Notes under the pieces: generated by a model
What the model was told of the DNA's origin: nothing
Databases searched by the model: none
What the model saw: the letters and a program-made list of their open reading frames with translations, nothing else
Source: Cyrtodaria siliqua
Taxonomy: Eukaryota > Mollusca > Bivalvia > Adapedonta > Hiatellidae
DNA length: 64,000 nt
Assembly (NCBI GenBank): GCA_037043455.1
Contig: JAWPHD010008281.1
Span: 1-64,000, forward strand
Reading direction: 5' to 3'
Position numbers and translations under genes: made by a program
Shown: in pieces, positions 11,892-23,879 of the stretch
Layout of the letters: the number at the start of each line of letters is the position of its first letter
How positions within the stretch are numbered: the first letter of the stretch is position 1

Positions 11892-12380
11892 ATACACTCA
11901 AGTGATATGAAAACGCAACACGGGAATTTCCGCTATATATTGTATGTACAATATGCTGCTTTAAATCGAATGGTACATGGCTACGTAAGACCTTTCCGTT
12001 TGGAAAAAATACTAAAACAACAAATAATACAGCAAATTGTATTCCTTCGATGTTTCATTATTCACAGAGTACGCGTTTGGCCCAATCATGTGGGCAAACT
12101 TAGGATGCAACATTTTGCAAACTATTTACGTTAAATACAGTACTGAACTAGCTCAATTTTTCAAAGAGCTACTTCAACATGTATGAAGTTCTTGTTACAA
12201 AGTGTAGTGTGATTAAAACGTCTACAACATCACAGTTGTGTCCTTTCTCTAGTTAACTGCAACTTTCTTTTTAAAAAACATCTTGGGATTTCTTTGGAAT
12301 ATTATGTGCAATTAAGTGTGCAGTATATACAATATATAGCGGAAATTCCCGTGTTGCGTTTTCATATCACTTGAGTGTAT
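11892..12380. mobile_element. MITE with perfect 54-bp terminal inverted repeats
   Basis: 11892-11945 and 12327-12380 are exact reverse complements over 54 bp (starting ATACACTCAAGTGATATGAA). If the true ends are CACTCAAG...CTTGAGTG, the element is 11895-12377 with flanking TA dinucleotides, as for Tc1/mariner-type insertion. The 380-bp interior has no transposase. Identical TIRs suggest recent insertion. Confidence 0.88.
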
Positions 12381-12699
12381 AATAGTAACATTTCAGTAGA
12401 CTGGTTTACGAAAACGTCATTTCAGCAAGTGAAATGGTAACCTTTCAACATTACAAAATATGTGTTTATACCATTCAAGTTTGTCAGACCAGTTCTCTAG
12501 GAATTCAAGTTGTAAAGCATGTTTATTGCCACTTACATGAGTCACAGTCTGTTAACCATAGACAAATATAAAAGTCATATAAGAGTCAGCTGCCTTTGGC
12601 AGCTGAATCACTGTTCTCTTGAAAAATTAAATGTATGTACGAGTGGGTTCAAACATTCGCTTCAGCAGCTTCGACGTCAACTGCACACTATTACCTCTT

Positions 12700-13037
12700 C
12701 AAGAAACTAACCCACCAAATAACGGCAAAATTACACTTCAAAATCGTTTATCAAAACTCTGTTCAAGTGTTCAGGTCATATAATAATGCATATATGCCAA
12801 TTAAAAGCATAGATTTTTCACGGGTTCTTGAAATGGCCGTGATTGAATATGTGTAAAATAAATTATGAGTTGGTAAATCTTAATTCGACGCTGCAGTTTT
12901 GGTGTTTGGCCTGGCTGGTATAAGCGGTTTATATTGTGTCTATAGAGTTTTGGATTCTCAAAATATATAAGTTATATATATATACCTCGTCGTCAGTAGG
13001 TTTAAAATTTCGTTGTTGTTGACGGGATAGCTATTTT
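12700..13037 (+). repeat. Dispersed repeat, about 330 bp, copy 1
   Basis: This recurs at 23501-23820 in the same orientation (shared strings include AATTATGAGTTGGTAA, TTAATTCGACG and ACCTCGTCGTCAGTAGGTTT). Neither copy is coding and no terminal repeats were seen. It is probably part of an unrecognised transposon. Confidence 0.65.
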
Positions 13038-13039
13038 CA

Positions 13040-14647
13040 GTTAGATTACTAAGACAAGCACAATACATTAGATTTCCCTGGCTACCAATTTGCAATAATA
13101 ACGTTTTATTCCATGATCACGAGCAATGTTTGCAACATACGAGTATAGTGCTGTAACGTTATGAAATATATGAACACAATAACGCCATGGATATAGATAA
13201 CATTAAAATATACCTAAGAGTGGTGTATAATGCTACTGCAGCAAAAATGAATTCGTAAAAATCCAGCAGATATGTGGAGTTGCATGAAGACAAAATCACT
13301 AAACGATATAGATGTGTATCTTAAATTCTTATAAATACTTAAAATGCTAAACGTTCTACAATGTCAAGGTAATATGATAGAATCGATGGAGACACAGTAA
13401 ATGTAATGTATGGTTGATATGGGTGATATAAGACGAATAAAAATTGAATTGATTTAGGGTTTTAGGGCGCACCAACACAAGAAAGGTTATATGACGCCAA
13501 ACAGGGATGAACATGCCAGGTTCATCCTCCATTCACATCCAGATAAAATATGGAGAATGGGCCTAGAACCTTCTAACCTGCAGAACTGCAGAGTTGCTGC
13601 AAATTCTATTGTAGACACTCCATTTACGATGGAGCCACTTTTCCACGTTTGAATATGCGGTGTCATGAAGAAAACCTTGAATGACATGATAAAAAATGAC
13701 GAAATGAACATGAAGGGGGTGGGGTGGGGCGTCCTACCCCTCTGCCTGTAGCGGGATTTGCAGTGGTTGTATTCTAACTGGCAACCACACGGGGAACGAA
13801 TAAAAAACTGATAATAATAAAAAACAAAAACATTGACTTTAATGTAGTCACCGGGAAACCCCATTTACGGTAACTGTGTTTTACTTATATACAGTTTGGT
13901 GTATTTTAGAATTAGGAAATCCAAAGCCGCACTAATTCGAAGTATTTAACAAAATCATATATACAAAGTTGTATAAGTGTTATAATATATTTTTAAAAAA
14001 ACACATCGACTTGAAAGCTTTAAAACGTGTTCATGCAATCAGAGCAGACGATTTAAACTCGTTTTTTGCAGTTCAACCAGTACATCTCTAATCAAACGTG
14101 AAATATACAAAACAATGAGAATATTATTGTCATATTCTTAAGTGGGTACTTAGGAATTGTGACTAGTATATAGGCGGCTGCGTATAGTTGACACTAAACT
14201 ATCTCGAAATAAAAGTCTACCGTCATGCAAACGGGAGTTATTATATGAATTATAACAATGAGAATTGTTAAGAGTTATAAGCAGCCTATTAAAACATATT
14301 CTTTTAAAGTCTTCAAACACTTGTTTTCATATCCTCGTATCTCTTTCAGTACTAGAATGATTAAACGCATTTGTCTTCATGAATTCTGCCAATCTAAATG
14401 TGTCTGTATTGGCATGAGTTAGTGTTATTTTATTATCTACTCTTCACGCAAAATATAAAAACAAAACTTGTTATCTTCAGTGTAAACAATAAAGCATGTT
14501 ATTAACAGAACAGAACAGAACAGAACATATATTGTATTTAACTTGTACATACGTACATCGTTATATATACATACATATATTTCCATGCATAATAACACTG
14601 AAAAAATGGGAGCATGTTTTGTAGATGTTCCAATATGAAACATATAG
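13040..14647. other. Intergenic, no gene seen
   Basis: AT-rich DNA with an (ACAGA)n microsatellite at about 14503-14526 and a G-rich patch at about 13712-13730. An open frame on the - strand (13487-13864) shows no recognisable domain and is not supported as a gene. Confidence 0.4.
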
Positions 14648-15889
14648 TTCTTGAGCTGGCTGTAGACCCCCCTCGCTTTTATAGGGTATGATTTTCTGAA
14701 AGAACATACATAAAGCTTCAAAATGAGACATGTGTGCCATCTGAGCGTTGGGGTTTTAGTGAGTTTTGGGGGGAAACCTTGCTTTTTTAGACGAAAATCG
14801 CCAAAATCTGGAATTATTTTTTAGAAAAAGAATGGAATATATTGGAACCAATTTGAATAGATGGAATCTTTCTCGGAACGCATCTCTACATGTCTCAATA
14901 TATAATTTATGGATCCGATACTTAAATATTGAGATTTGGGTTAAAAATGTTAAAAAAAATCATAAAATCGCTGATTTCTGTAATACGTTGGGGGTATTTA
15001 ACTAAAAAATAGAAATATATCTAATACAATAGAAAAAGGAAATATTGTAACCTTTTTGGGTAGGGTAAGGTTATGTGATTAAATAGAAAAAAGTTCCAAA
15101 CCGCATGATGTTTGTAAATACCTTAATTTTGGGGCAAAACATGTGTATTTTTGTCAAAAATCGCCGGAATCTGGAATTATTTTTTAAAAATAGTTTCAAC
15201 ATAAACTGATCAAATTGAAGCATTAGAATGTTGTACAGCATATATATTCAAGTTTTTCCTGGCATCATATATAACATGTGTGCTCAAATATTGGCATTTT
15301 AGGGCAAAACGTTGGAAAAAATGACTAAACTCACTGATTTCAGTAATTCATTTGGGGTATTTGGTTTAGAAGAAAAAAAAATAACACAATAGAATAAAGA
15401 CATATTGTAACATTTTGGATAGACAAAGGTCCAATAATTAAGTAGAAAAAAGTCCTGAACCATATGATGCTTAAAATATTGCCTTAATTTTCAGGCGAAA
15501 AATAAGTATTTCCGTAAAAAATCGATGGAATCTTGAATTATCTTTTGAAAATAGTTTAAACATAAACTCATCAAATTAAAGCAATAAAATGTTGCACACT
15601 ATACATATCCAAGTCATTTATTGCATCAGATATACTATATATGCTGAAGTATTTATATTTTAGGGCAAAATGTTGAAAAAATGACTAAAATCGCCGATTT
15701 CTGCGTAGAAATAACGAAAAGAAAAAAAAAACATTTCTGCAGTCCAATGTGCAATAATATACCAGAAAACCCATAAGAAGATGGTAAATGCTGCTTTATT
15801 TTGTTGGAGGAAAATGTGTTTTTAATAAAAACAAACGAAATCTGGATTTTTTTTTTTCAGAAAGTAATTTTAACATACATCTTACAACG

Positions 15890-15963
15890 ACATATCGCCA
15901 GATGAGAGAAAAAAAGTGCCATCTTTCTTCTATGGAACATTCCTATTCTCACCTGGCGATATT
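15890..15963. repeat. Short inverted repeat in the left arm
   Basis: ATATCGCCAGATGAGAG (about 15893) pairs with ATTCTCACCTGGCGATAT (about 15944). Possibly a small inserted fold-back. Confidence 0.5.
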
Positions 15964-16129
15964 GCCATTGACCCATCATATGTTTCCAAGGAGTGCATGG
16001 CAGGCTGACATGTTATTTGCTCAAACAAGCCTTCTCTAGCTGATACCTTATGAGAATTTGTTAAAAACATTACATGACAGAACCTCCCGAACAATACAAC
16101 ACATCATTTACTAGTTGTTGAGCTGGCTG

Positions 16130-17310
16130 TAGACACCGCCTCCTCCCGAACTCAGGTAGCCCTCCCCTTATACGGTCTACCGACCGAGTGCCACGCGTAG
16201 CGGGGACCTTTGCCGAGGCTGGCCACCGTTCCCGTTGAGTCACAAAACCTGTGGGTCGGCCCAGCGGCCGTCGGCTTTGGGTCGCTCAAGGCTATTTCTC
16301 TCTATATAACTATACTGTATATAGCTCTAGGTGCCATGTTCGAGACCCGAACTCGGGAAACCTTCCCTCTGAAACGACCTAGGGATTGAGTGCCACGCAT
16401 AACGGGGACCGTTGCCGACGGCTGACCACCGTTCCCGTTGGGTCACAATACCTGTGGGTAGGCCCAACGGACGTCGGCTGCGGGTCGCTCAAAGCTATGT
16501 ACTATATAGCTCTATGTGGCATGTTCGAGACCCGAACTCAGGTAGCCTTCCCCCTGATACGACCTAGGGACCGAGTGCCACGCGTAGCGAGGACCGTTGC
16601 CGACGGCTGGCCACTGGTCCCGGTGTGTCACAAAATATGTGGGTCGGCCGAGCGGCTATCGGCCGAAGGTCGTTAAACGCTATTTCTCTCTATATAACTG
16701 TATATAACTCTATGTGCCCTCACCCTGATAAGGCCTAGGGACCATGTACCACGCATAGAGGGGACCTTTACCGACGGCTGGACACCGGTCCCGTTATGTC
16801 ACAAAATATGTGGATCGGTCCAGGGGCCATCGGCCGATGGTCGCTCAACGCTATTTCCCTCTATACATATATAACTATACTGTATAAAGCTCTAGGTGAG
16901 TTACGAGGTTCGAGACCCGAACTAGGGTAGCCTCCCCCCTGATACAGCCTAGCGATTGAATGCCACGCGTTACCGGGACCTTTGCCGATGGCTGCCCACT
17001 AGTCCCGTAGTGTCATCCAATCTGTGTCGGCCCAGCGGCCGTCGGCCGAAGGTTGTTCATCGCTATATCCTTCTATATAACTGTATATAGCTCTATGTGC
17101 CATATTCGAGACTCGAACTCGGGTATCCTTTCTCTTAATATGGACTAGCGACCGAGTGCCACATGTACAGGGACCTTTGCCGACGGCTGGCCACCGGTCC
17201 CGTTGTGTCGCAAATTTGTGGGTCGGCCCAGTGGCCGTACGCAGAGGGTCGCTCAACACTATTTCTCTATGTATAACGTATACTGTATATAGCTCTATGT
17301 ACCATGTTCG
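16130..17310 (+). repeat. GC-richer satellite, six units of about 194 bp
   Basis: The block GTGCCACGCGTAGCGGGGACC or a variant recurs at about 16188, 16390, 16575, 16746, 16960 and 17156 (spacing 171-214). Each unit has a GC-rich part (GGCCACCGGTCCCGTTGTGTC, then CGGCCCAGCGGCCGTCGGC) and an AT part (CTCTATATAACTGTATATAG). Short open frames here are fortuitous. It stands out from its AT-rich surroundings. Confidence 0.85.
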
Positions 17311-18120
17311 AAATGCCGGTAACGTGATAAAGTCCAAGTCGCCAGTTGGTACACGTACATGTTTCAAAATGCTCTACACATAATGGGCTTTCAGAAAAAT
17401 AGGGTGTACAAAATTCCCCTAGGGTGAGGGTTACTCCTACTAGCTTACAGTCTATTTTCTATTGTACCGGTATTAAATATTTTTCTAGATTTTAACCCAA
17501 TACCCCAATGGATTGCAGAAATAAGTGATTTTAGTCCTTTTTCCCAACATATTTCAGCTGATATGTTATATATGATGCAAGAAAACACTTGAATATGTAT
17601 GCTGTGCAACACAATAGAATTTCAATTTGATAAGTTTATGTTAAAACTATTTTCAAAAATAATTCCAGATTCCGTCGATTTTTGACAAAAATACACATTT
17701 TTCGCCTAAAAATTAAGGCATTTTCAAGCATCATACTGTTCGGGACTTTTTTTTAATTAATTATTTTACCTGTGTCTATCCAAATATGTTACAATGTGTC
17801 CTTATTCAATTGTATTTAATTTGTTTCTATATTTTAACCCAATAACCCAATGGATTACAGAAATCAGTGATTTTTGTCATTTTTCCAACATTTTGCCCTA
17901 AAATGCCAATATTTGAGCACATATGTTACATATTGTGTCAGCAAAAACTTGAAAATGTAATCTGTGTAACATTCTATTGCTTCAGTTTGATAAGTTATGT
18001 TCAAACTAATTTCAAAAAATAATTCCAGATTCCGACGATTTTTGACAAAAATACACATTTTTCGCCCCAAAATTAAGGCATTTCCAAACATCATACGGTT
18101 TGGGACTTTTTTCTGCTTAA

Positions 18121-19006
18121 GGATGTTGGCTGGGCAAATTTCGACATCTTCAAGTCTAAACATTTTATTTTTTAAATCATAGTTTTATTTGACAACAGAA
18201 TTGTTTCATTTTTTCCATTCTAGTAGATATGGAAATAATGTAGGATTTAAGATGGTAACATACCAGATTTTAAGCAATTTTTTTTTTCTTCATATTTTTT
18301 CCGTCATTTGTGATCAGTTTTTAGGGGGTATGGGTAGCTCTGAGTAGAATTTATCCTTTTGCTATAGAATAAATCAGATTTTTGTTTTTTAGTAGTGGAT
18401 TACATATATAAAAGTAGATACTGAGCTAATTTTATTTTCGATCTCCACATTGAAAATGTCAAAATAACTCCAAAATGGGTGTAATTTAAAGGATTTTTAG
18501 TAAAAAATCATTAGAAGCCTGGTGACCTATATATATTTTTTACTTGTTTTGAAAGAAATGTCGTAGGACCTTGACATATACAAGTTTTTAAAAAAGTTGA
18601 TCATTAGAATATTTTTTTTTATCTTGAATTCATTTTTCGGTAAAAACATAAGTGGGTGGGGTACGGTCCATATATGTTTGCTTTTTAAAGTAAAAAAACG
18701 AACGACGATTACAGTTGCTTTTGTACGATTTGAAAGATATATATATATGCAATCGAAAATTAATTGTTGTTTTTCAATAAACGTAATGTTATGAAAACAA
18801 TTGTGAAAATGTTCAAAGACAATATTTTTCCTCTTTTTAGGGAAATTTTAGTTAGAAATATGTGCCTTCTTCAATGACCTCTAGTGGGGAAAAAAGCGTG
18901 GTGACCTAGCCTTTTTTTGATAATTTTGAATCTAAATTATACCAAAGAAGCTTTAAAAATGAATTTAAAAAAATCTCATCAATACGTCCTTTCCCAGCCA
19001 ACCTCC
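18121..19006. mobile_element. TTAA-site DNA transposon, 886 bp, non-autonomous
   Basis: Flanked by TTAA at 18117-18120 and 19007-19010. Ends GGATGTTGGCTGGG and CCCAGCCAACCTCC form a 14-bp TIR with one mismatch. The inverted partner arm of the surrounding structure (about 15060-15115) shows the empty site with a single TTAA (GGTTATGTGATTAAATAG), which confirms the ends. TTAA duplication is typical of piggyBac and Kolobok elements. There is no transposase ORF. Confidence 0.88.
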
Positions 19007-19474
19007 TTAATCACTGGACCTTACCCTGCCCAAAAAGGTTACAATATTTCTTTTTCCTATTGTATTAGATATTTTTCTATTTTTTAGTTAAATATCCCCA
19101 ATGTATTACAGAAAATCATACCCTACAAAATTCCCCTTGGGGGGAGGGTTTCTCTTACTAGCTCACAGCCTAATAACCGTTTCAAACTGAAATATGGCCG
19201 TTTTCAAGGCTGTTTAATTGCAAAACACTAACGTGTTCGTGGTGTTTGTATAACAGAAGTAAAACGGCAGTGTTTTAATTTAAAACAGTGGAGTAGTGTT
19301 TTCAGTTAGAATATACCGAATTATATCGGAACATCGTGAAACGGTATGAAATATTACTAAAACCACTGCAAATGAATAAAGCAAGCTAAGCAACGCGACC
19401 ATCAAGCTTTTGTTGATGGTGGCAGGACAGTACATATATGTACTACTCAAAACATCGGACGTTTAACCGGTGTG

Positions 19475-19655
19475 CGCTAGGTGTGCAAATCAAGCACAGC
19501 TAGGTGTGCAAATAAAGTACAGATAGGTGTGCAAATAAAGCACAGCATGGTGTACAAATCAAGCTCAGCTAGGTGTGCAAATCAAGCACAGCTGTGTACG
19601 CACAGCTATGTGTACAAATCAAGCTCAGCTAAGTGTGCAAAACAAGCACATCTAT
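19475..19655 (+). repeat. Minisatellite, 23-bp unit
   Basis: About seven or eight degenerate copies of CTAGGTGTGCAAATCAAGCA plus CAG, one of them rearranged (GTGTACGCACAGCTATG). A short open frame across it is a by-product. Confidence 0.8.
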
Positions 19656-19854
19656 TTATAATCTTTTTATGGCAAAACGCGTGACGTGTTTTGTATATAA
19701 ACGTGTTTTAAAAGTGTAACAGAAAAGTGTTTTCAAAAGTGTTCCTTTTCAAATTACCATTTTTTACAGTGACGTCAAGTGATTTTTGACAAAAGTACAT
19801 TTGCTATGAGCAATAACTGCTACTTGAGGATGAAAATACAAAAGAGCTAAACAT

Positions 19855-20560
19855 TGTTTAATTAATCAAGATTGTTTAGCTGTAATAATTTATTTTGCTA
19901 AATTTATAACAATATTCGTATCCTGTGTCTGCAGTAGTTCTATAACTTTAAACATACTAGGTCTATTACAATAATATGTTTTAATATAAATTGTCCGGAT
20001 TATTGTGTAACAAGGACAAATCAAAATAAAATGGTATTCATCTTCCAAATCAATACTGTGACAACATTGACAATATCTTTCATTTCTAGGTATTCTATTA
20101 GGAGAGTATCTACTATACCAGACTGTAGTACCGGTCTGTATTCTTTAACGAATGTGCTGATATTCTGACTTTTGTTAAATATAATCTGAGATTACATGGT
20201 AAAATATCAAGGTATAATTCATATTTAGAACTCAATTTACAATTATTATATAAGTCAAGAACACCACTTGATTTCTTATCTACAAACCATCGTTGTATAA
20301 AACAATCAACAACTCTTTGTCTAAACGTATTTATAAAGTATTTAGCATTAACAGAATTTGGGTCATTCCAGACATTTGTAAATCCATATTTATTTAACAT
20401 ATTTTTTACATTCGATGCCCAATTTTTATACCCATTTTCACAATCTTGTAGTGACGATATGTAAATGCTTTTTTTAAGTATTACGTTATCTGTTCAATAA
20501 TTTAAACCAGTAATTAAGTATTCTTACATAACGCGTTATAAATAAAGGATATCTACTTAA
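19855..20560 (-). mobile_element. LINE ORF2 C-terminal fragment, frameshifted
   Basis: Reading the - strand, 20560 to about 20113 gives RYPLFITRYVRILNYWFKLL, SSLQDCENGYKNWASNV, MLNKYGFTNVWNDPN and FRQRVVDCFIQRWF, typical of the region after the RT in non-LTR elements. After a frameshift near 20110 it continues with RIPRNERYCQCC...EDEYHFILICPCY (about 20095-20010), the C-terminal zinc knuckle. At least one upstream stop is also present. It is a dead copy of the same broad type as the LINE at 1761-5095 but in opposite orientation. Confidence 0.8.
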
Positions 20561-20803
20561 TTCACCATATACTCCTGGGTCAGTATTCATAATTCACCAT
20601 ATACTCCTGGGTCCGTATTCATAATTCACCATATACTCCTGGGTCCGTATTCATAATTCACCATATACTCCTGGGTCCGTATTCATAAAGCTTCTTAGTA
20701 GTATCCCTGAGAGGTTAATAAGGATATTTAAAAATATGTAAAAATCTTAAATTTTGACTTAAGTTATAGTTTCCACTTAAGTTGCTTTATGAATACGGGC
20801 CCA
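20559..20803. mobile_element. MITE with one end amplified as a 32-bp tandem array
   Basis: GGGTCCGTATTCATAAAGC (20672-20690) and GCTTTATGAATACGGGCCC (20785-20803) are terminal inverted repeats of a roughly 130-bp element. Its left end plus flank (AATTCACCATATACTCCTGG...) is repeated four times at exactly 32-bp spacing (20559, 20591, 20623, 20655). Non-coding. Confidence 0.82.
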
Positions 20804-20810
20804 GATATAC

Positions 20811-22045
20811 AAGAGCTATTTCTTACTTTTAAAATTTATTTACAAAATGTTAAATGTATTCTTTCGATTTGCTTTGATTTTGTAAATCCCACATTTCCGA
20901 AGAATAATTCAAACTTGACCCTACAAATGAACAATACGGTTTGTATTGGACTAGCGTGTTCCTGACAGTGGGCCATAATGTTTCAACTGAACGCGTTTTG
21001 GTACGAATTGTCTCTACAAAATATTCATATGAAAAGAAAATAGTCAGGCGAGTAGTTACCTGTACGCAAAGTGCGCAGTTGCACATTGTCCCAAATATTG
21101 AAAAAAATAAAAAGTCCAAAAATGCAATAAAAACAAGTGCTATTGTGGGTCAGGTAACCTCTTCATTTAGCTCACTTTTTTAAAAAAAAATCTAGAATTG
21201 TTTTTATAAATTTCAGAGACAAAATCAGCCTCATTTTGTTGCGGAAATGCCTCCAGATTGCACCACAGACGGTCTAGGAAAAACAAAACCCGCGGGAGCA
21301 TGCCTCCCGGATCCCCCTAGACTGTTTGCTCACACATTCTAAAGTCCCTAGCTACGCCCTGATAGTCATTATACGTGGAGTGCAATATAGTTTAATTTGA
21401 TGAAATGGGCACGTCGACGGTTAGGTTTAACAAAAAAAATATATCATTCTAAAAATATTAATAAACCGAATGTCTCCGATAACAAAAGATACATTAATTT
21501 AGCAAGAATGAATGGGTCGGGGAGTGACAACTGCAGGTTGATATGACGCCAAGCGTAATTTATCTGTGACAGTTGGAGGTCATCAAGGCTCCAAACACTA
21601 TATGTCTAAAACGTATAGCAGATCCATATTTTCATTGATCAATGCTGTTAATTATGAAGTGAAGCAAAAGACGTCGAATTCATACATACCAGCTATTACA
21701 GAAAATACTTACGCGTGAAAAGGACACATTTGGTGAATTAGCTAGGACAGTTCCATCTTTACAATTAACGGTAGGCGTAACCCTAAGAGAACAAGAAAGG
21801 TGCCACGGACTCTAATTTATGCAACGGATTTGGGCACCCCACATTAGAGAATTAATTTTTAGGCGTAGCTGTGTCTGAAATGATGTGCAGGCAAAATGGA
21901 TTTAATGAGATCTAGTGGGGTGAGGGTCCGGGAGCACGCTCCCCTTGATTTAAAAGAAAATAAAAATCATGAATTTTGACATTTATTTAAAAATAGATGT
22001 GTAGGCACGTGCATACAGTCCATGTGGGAACTACGGTCACCATAA
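20811..22045. other. Intergenic, no gene seen
   Basis: AT-rich. Two short patches with the GGAGCATGCCTCCCGG or GGAGCACGCTCCCC pattern (about 21296 and 21931) resemble a dispersed family also seen at about 63380. No domain was recognised in any open frame. Confidence 0.4.
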
Positions 22046-22236
22046 ACTTCTAAAAACCTTTTTAAACGTTTATTTCGTAATGCTGAACCACTGCTAAAAT
22101 ATAGAAGTAATTTAAGAACTATTCTGCGACAAGGACTTTCACCTGACTTTTATGGTGATGTGATTTACAAATTTCGTAAGATCCTTGGTCATGGTCACGT
22201 TCATACTATGTCTATTTAACGTGTTCTAAAGGTTAT
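22046..22236 (+). mobile_element. Penelope-like RT C-terminal fragment
   Basis: Matches 26473-26680: AGTAATTTAAGAACT, then CTGCGACAAGGACTTTCAC, and GTGATTTACAAATTTCGTAA. It encodes the (Y)KSNLRTILRQGLSPDFYGDV-like stretch and then breaks up. A dead fragment of the same family. Confidence 0.7.
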
Positions 22237-23500
22237 CATTATTAGGGAACATGTCCAATTCTTTACGGGGAACAAGGGAACAGTTCTCTTGTTTGCAGGG
22301 AATTATGGAATATCTACATAATTTAGGGAACTATGGAACATTTTACAGTTTACAGAAAATACAATTCTAACATCTAGTTTTGATATGGACACAAAAAACA
22401 CCAAAACGTTCACAACAAGGTAACATTTCTGTAGTGGCTGTGAATCGTGGTGTTCTATCGATGCCTCATAGTCAAAGGAGGATGCACTAGTGTATACAGA
22501 CTTGACATGTGAGGCAATTATAGAAGCTGAGAGATTAAATGTTAAACAGCTACAATAAGCGCGAAAAAAACTGGTTCATGGGATAACAGATGCAGGAACA
22601 GTTGAAAACTGTACAAATATAAAATCATATTGAGGTAGAAGAGGGCAAATCTATTAGGACCCAATCGGAAATAATCAGTGCCATTGATACAATGAGAAAA
22701 GGTTGGTGGACATGCCATTAGACGATCAAAAAGAGGAGAGTACTGGAAGATTATTTTCTACTATGGTGAATTATTGTGAAGGTCGCACACCACTTTTATC
22801 TCCCCTGAAAGCTCAGTAAAACAGAAAAAAATCTCCATTTTAGTCGTTTTTTTAAAAAAACAAAGGGTTTCTAACATACATCTGCAGCGTCAAAGAAAGA
22901 TGATACAGCAAATCAAAGCTGATATGTGGTTTCTTTCATATTTCAGAAGTGCCACGAATTTCGAATTGTTCGTAAGGGTCACATACGCATGAGATTTTAA
23001 AAAAGTCAACCTTGTTAAATATTTGTCAGTTATGTCTTTATGTTCCTGCACTCATACACTGTTGTCTAATATACTTCTACGCTTATTTTAGGCCAAATGG
23101 TTTGTTAATTTACCAAATTAATTTTGGGGACATTTGCAAATATCTTTTTGGGAACAAGAGAACATTTGAAATATTTTAGGGAACAGTGGAACGTTGGGAT
23201 GTTGGGGGAACATAGCAAAATATGTTTGGGGGGAACAAGTGAACATTGGGTTATATTTTCAGAGAACATGGAATGATGGAACTCCCTGGGAGGGCCTCAT
23301 AAATAAATTCACCAGAATCTAAGTGATCAACTTATTATTTAACAACAACTCGTAATAATGATAATTAAATTGTACAAATCGGTTTGTAATTGTTCAGACG
23401 TCGCTAAAGGACATTATTTTATGACGTCACATGGCGTTTTGGTGCCAACGTGTGTCTGACGTCGTGGTGGTTTCATGTCCGTCTTAAAGTCTAAAGAAAC
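22237..23500. other. Unassigned region bounded by GGGAACA-rich stretches
   Basis: Purine-rich text with repeated GGGAACAAG/GGGAACA motifs lies at 22242-22345 and again at 23124-23290 around a less patterned middle. No ORF or clear terminal repeat was found. Possibly a decayed transposon. Confidence 0.35.
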
Positions 23501-23820
23501 TAAACCGCCAAATAATGGAAAAAAATCTATCCAGTTGTACAGGTCAGATAATAATGTATATGTGCTGATTAAAAGTATAGATTCATACGGGTTCTTAAAG
23601 TACCCGTGATTGAATATAAAATGAATTATGAGTTGGTAACTCTTAATTCGACGATCCAGTTTTTGATTTGGCCAGGCCGTTTAAAGCCGTTTATATTGTG
23701 TCAATAGAGTTTGTATTCTCAAAGTATGTAAGTTTATATATATACCTCGTCGTCAGTAGGTTTAGAAACAGTGTGCATATATTGTAAAATGTGTCTGTTG
23801 ATGGCGGGATAGCTACTTCA
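23501..23820 (+). repeat. Dispersed repeat, copy 2
   Basis: Partner of 12700-13037. It ends in the shared CCTCGTCGTCAGTAGGTTT and the following GGCGGGATAGCTA, with a small insertion in between. Confidence 0.65.
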
Positions 23821-23879
23821 ATGATCTTTTTTATACATTTGACTGCAGTGTAATGTTATAAAAAAAGATCTTAAACGAG

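Larger units (their letters stand above)
14648..19170. repeat. Large inverted-repeat structure of tandem units around a satellite core
   Basis: The outer ends match as inverted copies: GAGCTGGCTGTAGAC...GGGTATGATTTTCTG (14653-14699) against CAGAAAATCATACCC...TACTAGCTCACAGCCTA (19110-19172). The left arm (about 14780-15770) has three or more direct units of about 360 bp, each with the block AATCTGGAATTATTTTT. The right arm (17461-18116, 19007-19110) has about two such units in reverse orientation (AATAATTCCAGATTCCG). The centre (16130-17310) is an unrelated satellite. No ORF fits a transposase. It may be a fold-back-type transposon or a rearranged satellite. Confidence 0.7.

Noticed and set aside
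11838..11895. tRNA gene or SINE on the - strand near the C4-like 3' flank
   Set aside because: Only a T-arm-like palindrome and a purine-rich run are present; no A box or body was found.
13487..13864. 125-codon open frame on the - strand as a gene
   Set aside because: No recognised domain, no homologous pattern, and low-complexity composition.
16386..17383. Short GC-rich open frames in the 194-bp satellite
   Set aside because: They follow the repeat units and have no family resemblance.
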